Positions 58,314-64,000 of a DNA stretch of 64,000 nucleotides are shown here, piece after piece. Each line of letters opens with the position of its first letter. Position 1 is the stretch's first letter. Origin of the DNA: Nitzschia sp. DOCU1 (Eukaryota > Bacillariophyta > Bacillariophyceae > Bacillariales > Bacillariaceae); the NCBI GenBank assembly GCA_951394045.1, contig OX595991.1, positions 2,852,001-2,916,000 of the forward strand, in the 5' to 3' direction. Both the position numbers and the translations under genes were made by a program. The notes beneath the pieces are model-generated. The model was not told where the DNA came from. It worked only from the letters and a program-made list of their open reading frames with translations, and did no database searches.

Positions 58314-59837
58314 ATGGCCCCTTCAATTTCACGGTCAATCATCCTGTTTGTTATCCTCGTGCTGTCGTTCTGTATCGAGATCACGAGCGCGCACGCAAGT
58401 TGCTGCAAACACAAGCTCCATCAGGATCATCAGTCATTAGAACCAGAGCTTATCGAAGATCCCGATGACGTTCCTCCACTCGTGTGGGAAGGACAACCGC
58501 GACATATTGATGATCCAAACGATGCCAAACCAGACGATTGGGATGATGACGATGATGGGGAGTGGGCTCCTGTCCGAATTTTGAATCCAGAGTACATGTG
58601 GACACCACGAAAGATTCCAAATCCTAACTATGATCCCCCGCCTACATACTGGGACAAGTTACGCGTCGAAGTCTTTGCTGCCTTGCCATGGGTAACTCTT
58701 GGTGTACTCATCACAGGAATGCTCTCGCTAGTCTCATTACCTCTGGAGACTATGCAATGGTGGTTGCAACCTTCTACGTCAGAGTCTTCGTCCAATGCTC
58801 TGGTTTCTCTAGCACATCGGCTTGTTCAATTTCTATCGGCGGCACTTTTGGGATTGGCGACTCCATTGTGCAGTTGTGGTGCACTTCCACTATGTGCAGC
58901 CTTGTTGAAGCAAGGCGTACCCTTTTCTTCGGCGCTGGTGTTCTTGACGGCATCCCAATCGGCAGGCCTGGATAGTGCCGCCATTACCTATGGATTGTTG
59001 GGTGCCCCAGCAATGTTGGGGCGGCTGGGGGGCGCCATTGCATTGGCAATGGCCGTGGGGCTAATGTGTTCTTCCTTGGATCGAATCAAGACTACTACGA
59101 CAAAAGGCCAGAGTACCATCAACAACAAGGATACTGCTACCTGCCATGCTGATGATTCGTCTCGACTACAATCCTCCAGCACCTTTTCTTTTGCGGCAAC
59201 CTTCCCAAAAGTCGTCTCTACATGTTTGGAAACGGCGACTGAAATTTATCCAACTGTACTCATCGGTCTGATACTGAGTACTGCAGCCCTACATTACCTA
59301 CCGTCATTGACTTCGCTTGTGTCCTCGACGACTAGAGAGTCAGCCGCTTGGTCAAAGGATCTTTGGATGCGAGGACTACTCTTGGGCTCGGCCGTGCCTC
59401 TACAACTTTGTGAGCATACATCCGTCGCCCTGGCAGCTGCTATTCAAAAGGCTGGGGGATCCCCTGGGTTAGCCTTTGCCTTTTTGCTATCTGCCCCCGC
59501 CACCAATCTTCCGAGCATCTTATGGATGTACAACTCGCGGGGCTTCCAAAAAAAGGAAATCCTGCCTTTGATTCTTATTGCATTGTGTGGTACGGCTTTG
59601 GCATTATCCTATGTAGTGGACGCCTCACACCTGGACTTGTTGGCTGGGGAGGCGACGGGAGAAATGGCGCAGTTGCCCGCATGGTGGTCCGATGCCAGTC
59701 CTTATCTAAGCGGGGGAATGCTAGCAGCAGGGTGGTATCAAAAGTATCTGGCATCTTCTGCTGCTAGTAGATCCAAGGCATTGAGCAAGGACCATTGCGA
59801 CGCATGTGGAGAAGCCGCAAAAACAAAGGCAGAGTAA
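58314..59837 (+). CDS. ArsP/DUF318-type permease with calnexin-P-domain-like lumenal region
   Basis: 507 residues, ATG at 58314. A signal peptide (1-26) is followed by a Cys/His stretch (CCKHKLHQDH) and then, at about 47-106, a region close to the calreticulin/calnexin P-domain: IDDPNDAKPDDWDDDDDGEW (motif 1), then RILNPEY and TPRKIPNPNY (motif 2 pieces). The rest is the permease. Membrane segments start at about 122. TPLCSCGALPLCAALLKQG (183 onward) and a second half with SAVPLQLCEHTSVALAAAI and FLLSAPATNLPSI give the family's inverted-repeat cysteine layout. A His/Asp/Ser-rich loop separates the halves, and CDAC ends the tail. Bacterial relatives export organoarsenicals or metal ions. The substrate here, possibly a soft metal or arsenical, is inference. 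Confidence 0.85.
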   Translation: MAPSISRSIILFVILVLSFCIEITSAHASCCKHKLHQDHQSLEPELIEDPDDVPPLVWEGQPRHIDDPNDAKPDDWDDDDDGEWAPVRILNPEYMWTPRKIPNPNYDPPPTYWDKLRVEVFAALPWVTLGVLITGMLSLVSLPLETMQWWLQPSTSESSSNALVSLAHRLVQFLSAALLGLATPLCSCGALPLCAALLKQGVPFSSALVFLTASQSAGLDSAAITYGLLGAPAMLGRLGGAIALAMAVGLMCSSLDRIKTTTTKGQSTINNKDTATCHADDSSRLQSSSTFSFAATFPKVVSTCLETATEIYPTVLIGLILSTAALHYLPSLTSLVSSTTRESAAWSKDLWMRGLLLGSAVPLQLCEHTSVALAAAIQKAGGSPGLAFAFLLSAPATNLPSILWMYNSRGFQKKEILPLILIALCGTALALSYVVDASHLDLLAGEATGEMAQLPAWWSDASPYLSGGMLAAGWYQKYLASSAASRSKALSKDHCDACGEAAKTKAE

Positions 59838-59993
59838 AAGAATGCCGAATTTTAATGTCGTGCAGCAGACTAAGGAGGAACAATACAGCAGATGATAAAA
59901 TGAAGTTTTACCACTAGAGGTAATGATTAGTCTGATCTTTGTTCAAAAGTGACGAGTTTGCTCTAGTAGACTTTTGGTCATTGGTAAACTTTT

Positions 59994-60617
59994 CTAGGGG
60001 GTTAACTCCCCATCGTTGTCTAGAACCGCTTCGGTATCCGTAATCGTTGCTCGTTCTGGCAAAGCTTGATTCACCACTTTGAGAACATGCCTCATGACAT
60101 CTGACGTCGCCAAGACTCCAATCAAGTTTCCTTCGTCATTGACGACACACAGACGATGACAACGATCCCGAATCATAATTTCTGCCGCTTCCTTCATGGA
60201 CGTGGTGGGCGAAATCGTCAAAGGATTTGGTGTCATGAGATCCTCGACTGTCGTGGCACAAATCCTGCGTGCGGCATCGACCGTGTGCTGGAAATCATAA
60301 GCATTTCCGTCCTGAACAAGTGGCAAGAGCGTTCCGCCTTCTTCCTTTTGGAGAAAGTCAAAGGCGCTAATGACTCCCACCAAATTGTTAGTCGTTGGAT
60401 CCACTACCGGCGCCCCATTGAAGCCCAACTTCAATAACTTTTGAATCGCATCATCAACGCTATCGGTGGTCTTGAGACAGATAGGGTGAGGGGTCATGCA
60501 ATCTTGGACAAGTCTTTGTTGTGTCTGAGCAGGAGTGCTGACAAAGACCCGGTTCACGGAAAAGGCATTTGAGCAAGCAAGCGCGGCTGCAATTAGAAGT
60601 ACGGAGGGTGACTTCAT
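59994..60617 (-). CDS. Plastid-type protein with two CBS domains
   Basis: 207 residues from ATG 60617. Leader MKSPSVLLIAAALACSNAFS has the signal peptide plus Asn-Ala-Phe junction typical of diatom plastid proteins. A pair of CBS domains follows. The first begins VQDCMTPHPICLKTTDSVDD and ends with LVGVISAFDFL. The second begins TVEDLMTPNPLTISPTTSMK and ends with LIGVLATSDVMRHV. CBS pairs bind adenosine nucleotides. Plant plastid CBSX proteins of this size regulate thioredoxins, which is the closest precedent, but the partner here is not known. Confidence 0.88.
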   Translation of the reverse strand: MKSPSVLLIAAALACSNAFSVNRVFVSTPAQTQQRLVQDCMTPHPICLKTTDSVDDAIQKLLKLGFNGAPVVDPTTNNLVGVISAFDFLQKEEGGTLLPLVQDGNAYDFQHTVDAARRICATTVEDLMTPNPLTISPTTSMKEAAEIMIRDRCHRLCVVNDEGNLIGVLATSDVMRHVLKVVNQALPERATITDTEAVLDNDGELTP

Positions 60618-61133
60618 GGTCAAAGTTAGCGTGGAGGAGCTGTGGTAGAGTAGGCAGGAGGAGGAGGATCACAATGCCGAAAGATCGGAATGTACGGTAG
60701 ACAGTTCCCTTTTTGTTGAAGAAGGAATCTGTCTCTGCTGGGTTGGTTGTTCTGATCTCAACAACAAACTTCTACAAGCGCAATAGTGGCCGCCCGAAGA
60801 GTTCTCTGATGATGATGCACGAACAATGGTGTCAAACGGGGCACACTTCGCATCCTTGTTCGAAATGCAGGCGTGCGTGCTCCTTGGGCTTCTCATTCAT
60901 TTTGGAGACTAAGATATGCCCTTGGGGATTGTTGATCGGAGCAGTCAATTCCAAAGGTACAGCCGTCCGTCCGCCGTGACGCGACGATTCATTCACTAGG
61001 AGGATCATGACTACCGGCAAAACGAAGACCAGACTAATAATAGCTAGACGAGGCAAACTTGCTAAACTAATAAAAGCCAGTTTTCTGACGAGTCGAGTGA
61101 GCGCCAAGCTCATTCTTCGTATTGTCTGGCATC
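60618..61133. other. Intergenic with one doubtful small gene
   Basis: 516 bases between the CBS protein start and the kinase 3' end, both on the minus strand. Apart from the candidate at 60832-61113 nothing is recognised. Confidence 0.4.
60832..61113 (-). CDS. Possible small membrane protein (doubtful)
   Basis: 93 residues from ATG 61113. One long hydrophobic segment (LPRLAIISLVFVLPVVMILLV) lies between a basic start (LTRLVRKLA) and a soluble tail with two Cys near the end (CEVC). Basic-before-membrane topology is plausible, but there is no family match and no support beyond the open frame. It could be chance. Confidence 0.3.
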   Translation of the reverse strand: MSLALTRLVRKLAFISLASLPRLAIISLVFVLPVVMILLVNESSRHGGRTAVPLELTAPINNPQGHILVSKMNEKPKEHARLHFEQGCEVCPV

Positions 61134-64000
61134 TTATGAAATCACGCAAGCTCCGTGCGTCGGAACGTCGCCGGCCGAAAGGGCAACGTTCCGCCCCGCC
61201 GAGGTCGACGGGATATCACCACTGTCCAAGCGAGTAATCCAAGGGTGCTGTAGGGCCGCCTTGGCGCTAATTCGCTGACGGGGGTCTACTTGAGTCATTT
61301 TAAGAACCAAATCGCGGGCATCATTTGAAATACGACCCCAGTCATCTTCAGGGAATTCGATTTTGGCGCGTTTGTTGGCTTCAATCAGTTCCTTTTCGTT
61401 TTCGCCGTAAAATGGTTCATATCCGCAGAGCATGACGTAAAGCGTCACACCCGCGGAAAATATATCTACTTCGTTGGTATAGCCACCTCCGCTGCCACCA
61501 ATAAGGATTTCCGGTGCAACATAGCCTGGCGTCCCACATCGACCACGCACCAGTCCATCCACCCCCACAAACGTTGACATGCCAAAGTCTCCAATCTTGA
61601 CAGAGACACCGTCCTTTTCTCGATCACACATGAGTACATTAGCTGGTTTAATATCACGGTGCGCCAAGCCGACGCGATTCATAGCCTCCAGACTGGTCAA
61701 CATGTCACGGAGGATCGTGGCGGCTTCGTGCTCCTTCAAAACGCCCTTGGACGAAATGTGCTTGAATAGATCCGTTCCCTCTAACAGTTCCAGTTCAATG
61801 ACAACATGTTCGGACGTCTCGAAGAATCCACGCAGCTGCAGAAACGATCCGAGTTTGCCGCACTTGGCAGTAAGCGTGGACTGTACAGCAGCTTCTCGCA
61901 CCAACGTATCCGCCCGTTCTCGACCCTTGACCACGCGACGCCAAAATTCGGCTTTGTCGATGATTTTGAGAGCACCATTATATTTGCTCAAGGCCAATTT
62001 CCTATCCGTTGGCTTGTCCGCTGCTTCATCGACTTGCCCATTGCTGGATTCCGTCCTTCTACGAGCCGGGTAGACCGCCGCATAGCGTCCGCGTCCGAAT
62101 TCCAGGTCGCCATCGTATTCCCACAAGTCCTTGATTTGCAACTGGGCTGCTTTGTTCAAGCACTTGATCCAGTGGGCACATTGTTCCCTCGTGTCCGCTC
62201 GAATCATCAACTGTAGAATAGAAAAGAGTGAGCTGTACTTCGCTCGTGTGTATCTCATGCATGTGGCGAACACACTCCACGTACCAGTCTTCGATCTGCC
62301 TTTGCGCAGGGGCTAGCGAAAAAGTCGAGTTCGAGCGCATTCTGGAAATCTACGTGTGCAGACGCTCGAGCATGCTGCAGATGAATGAATCCTCGAGGTA
62401 ATCCAGTAATGGGGGTCGACGTGTCATACTCCAAGAGGTAGTTCTGGCGCAGTACCAAACGACACGAGGCCCACTGACCAAGGCTTAGGTGATGTGTATC
62501 TCCAATGTAAGTCATTAGACACTCACCCAAATCAATGGTTCCAAAGCCGTGTGGTACAGGTGACTCAGCTACCTCTTGTGCAGTCCGGACCGAAGTACCC
62601 GAGAGTCGATTCAAAACAGTCAGCGGACAAGCCGCCAAAACGGCTGGAGCAATCAAATAACGGCGTCCGGATTCCCATTTTTCAGTCCCTTCTATTGGTT
62701 TCAGTAATCTCATGCCCTTGTGAATCGAAATATCGTTTTCGTCCACAGGCTCCAGAGGGAGCGATGTGCTGAAATGCCCCATCGAAGGCAAGTCCATTGC
62801 AGAATAAGCTTTAAAGGGAAGCAAAAGGTCAGATTGATGCACAATACAAAAAACTTCAACGCCACAAAAAAATTACCTTGGTAGGGCATTGACATTCCAC
62901 CTCCGCCCATCATCATGTGATAGGACACGTAGGAATCGTGCCGAATTGGAGAGGGGGATTCCCCTCCAAGAAATGGACTTGTCGCATCACGTGCAAAACG
63001 GGCTTCGTTATGAAATGTTGTAAATAGTTTCTTCATTTCAGGATTGACGTGAGGAAGTGATGGACTCTGCCCACCGAACATCATTCCCGTCGGGGTGCCA
63101 TATTGGACAACAAATCTTGGGTCGTGGAGTAGTGCATCGGCGCCGCCCACCGTTTCTGGAGGAGACACTCTGATTGCAGTTCCATTTTTGATCTCATTCC
63201 GAGGTACGTACAATCCTGGTTGGTGGGATGGTCGAAACTGAACATGTTGGGGATGCATTGATTGCATCTGCTCTTGTTGTTGATAATGATGATGGTGTTG
63301 CTGGTCCAGGCCCATCTCAGTGTGAGCGGCAACCTGCTGAGCGAGCAAAGATCCGACGCCAGAGCCTTGCGCCTGAAGGGCGGCAGTAGCGGGACCTTTC
63401 GCGCTGAGGTCCAACGATCTAGATCGATGATGATGATTTTGCGACGAGGAATGCGAGGAATCCTCCTCCAAGTTCAGGCCGGCTTGAGAGTGATTAAAGG
63501 ATTCACAAGATTCTCGCTTGGGTATGTAGAAAGGATATTGGTTGGAAAGGCTGTCGACACTGTCAGAGTTCATGGGACGATGAATCATATTATAGGACGC
63601 TGCCCGGGGGACTCCGGATAATTCGACCGTATAGTGTGGTGATATAGAAGCCCCAGCAAGGAGTGCATCCAAGCCCGACGGAATATCTTCTTGCGAAGAT
63701 GTTCGTACATGCGGCATGGGTGGGGGAGGTCCTACACCTGAAGGTGATGATGCCTGCTTCCTTGGAATATAAGCATAGTCCGGGGAATGTCTATTCATTC
63801 CATTTCGCATGGCCGAGTCCAGATCATCTGGACTGCTGGCGTTGCTATAATTCCTCGCTCGTTTCGCTACGGCCACTGATCCATCGCTTGTCGATCGACT
63901 AAAGACACCTTTGAGAAAACTCGGGGCCCGTGCTTCAGAAGCTTCTCCGCCACTTTCACTCTGCTGCCGTCGATGATGCCCCCCGTCGTCTAATACTGTC
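61134..64000 (-). CDS. PH-domain protein kinase of CAMK-like type, at least 3 exons, 5' partial
   Basis: Exons 62877 to beyond 64000, 62285-62808 and 61134-62210 join in frame (introns 68 and 74 bp, GT-AG) and supply about 730 C-terminal residues. The first exon is disordered (Ser/Pro/Gln/His-rich, a Gln-His run near 63290) and stays open to the right edge, so the start is outside. The middle exon carries a PH domain (QWASCRLVLRQNYLLEYD to the Ala/Leu block FQNALELDFFASPC). It is completed across the intron by LMIRADTREQCAHWIKCLN. The kinase follows: FGRGRYAAVYPARR, KIIDKAEF, LAHRDIKPANVLM, IGDFGMSTFVG, and GTPGYVAPEILIG. All catalytic residues are present. The PH-plus-kinase order suggests recruitment to phosphoinositides; substrates are unknown. 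Confidence 0.88.

Overview
The window is nuclear DNA from a stramenopile alga, most likely a raphid pennate diatom. The evidence is: eukaryotic genes with short GT-AG introns (about 60-340 bp); two HSF-type transcription factors; several N-terminal leaders of the diatom plastid type (signal peptide followed by an A-x-F or G-F motif); many type II Golgi glycosyl- and sulfotransferases; and a cAMP-receptor/secretin-like GPCR family. The abundance of local tandem duplication would suit Seminavis robusta or a relative, but the species is an inference. No rRNA, tRNA, CRISPR array or prokaryotic operon was seen. Most starts were set at the first in-frame ATG. Exon joins were worked out by hand from splice consensus and protein-family continuity.

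Layout. 1-6.6 kb: the 3' end of an unknown gene, TRAPPC5, homoserine dehydrogenase, a polytopic membrane protein, and an HSF gene with a tandem-duplicated broken copy of its own 3' end. 6.6-10.5 kb: a gene-poor stretch with inverted-repeat (MITE-like) elements and decayed direct repeats. 10.5-16.2 kb: a Golgi sulfotransferase diverging from a four-exon gene that fuses HMG-CoA synthase to a complete ketosynthase domain. 16.2-26.3 kb: a duplication array on the minus strand with three intact GPCR genes and at least three fossil copies, interrupted by a plus-strand glycosyltransferase-like gene and a MITE-like element. 27-31 kb: a P-loop protein with an Arg/Pro-rich tail, and a Gln-rich membrane protein. 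31-37 kb: three tandem MYND-finger genes whose C-terminal region resembles the Helitron replication-initiator-like N domain, with duplicated promoters.

37-47 kb: a plastid-type lipocalin-like membrane protein, a four-exon HSF, a PH-like membrane protein, V-ATPase subunit E, a PEK/GCN2-like kinase with a Cys4 insert, and a second sulfotransferase. 48-56 kb: a tandem pair of HTKGS-motif glycosyltransferase-like genes, a 2OG-Fe(II) oxygenase, and a GT61-like protein with two tandem domains. 56.9-64 kb: a Lon-N-like plastid protein, an ArsP/DUF318-type permease whose lumenal region looks like a calnexin/calreticulin P-domain, a plastid-type two-CBS-domain protein, and the 3' part of a PH-domain protein kinase that runs off the right edge.

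The genes do not form one pathway, but themes recur. Sulfotransferase and glycosyltransferase genes point to Golgi building of sulfated or cell-wall glycans. HMGS-KS belongs to, or near, isoprenoid precursor or polyketide chemistry. The strongest leads are the HMGS-KS fusion, the P-domain-bearing permease, the MYND/Helitron-N-like family, the GPCR birth-and-death array, and an octamer (TACCGGTA) found 13 times in the window, always between genes.
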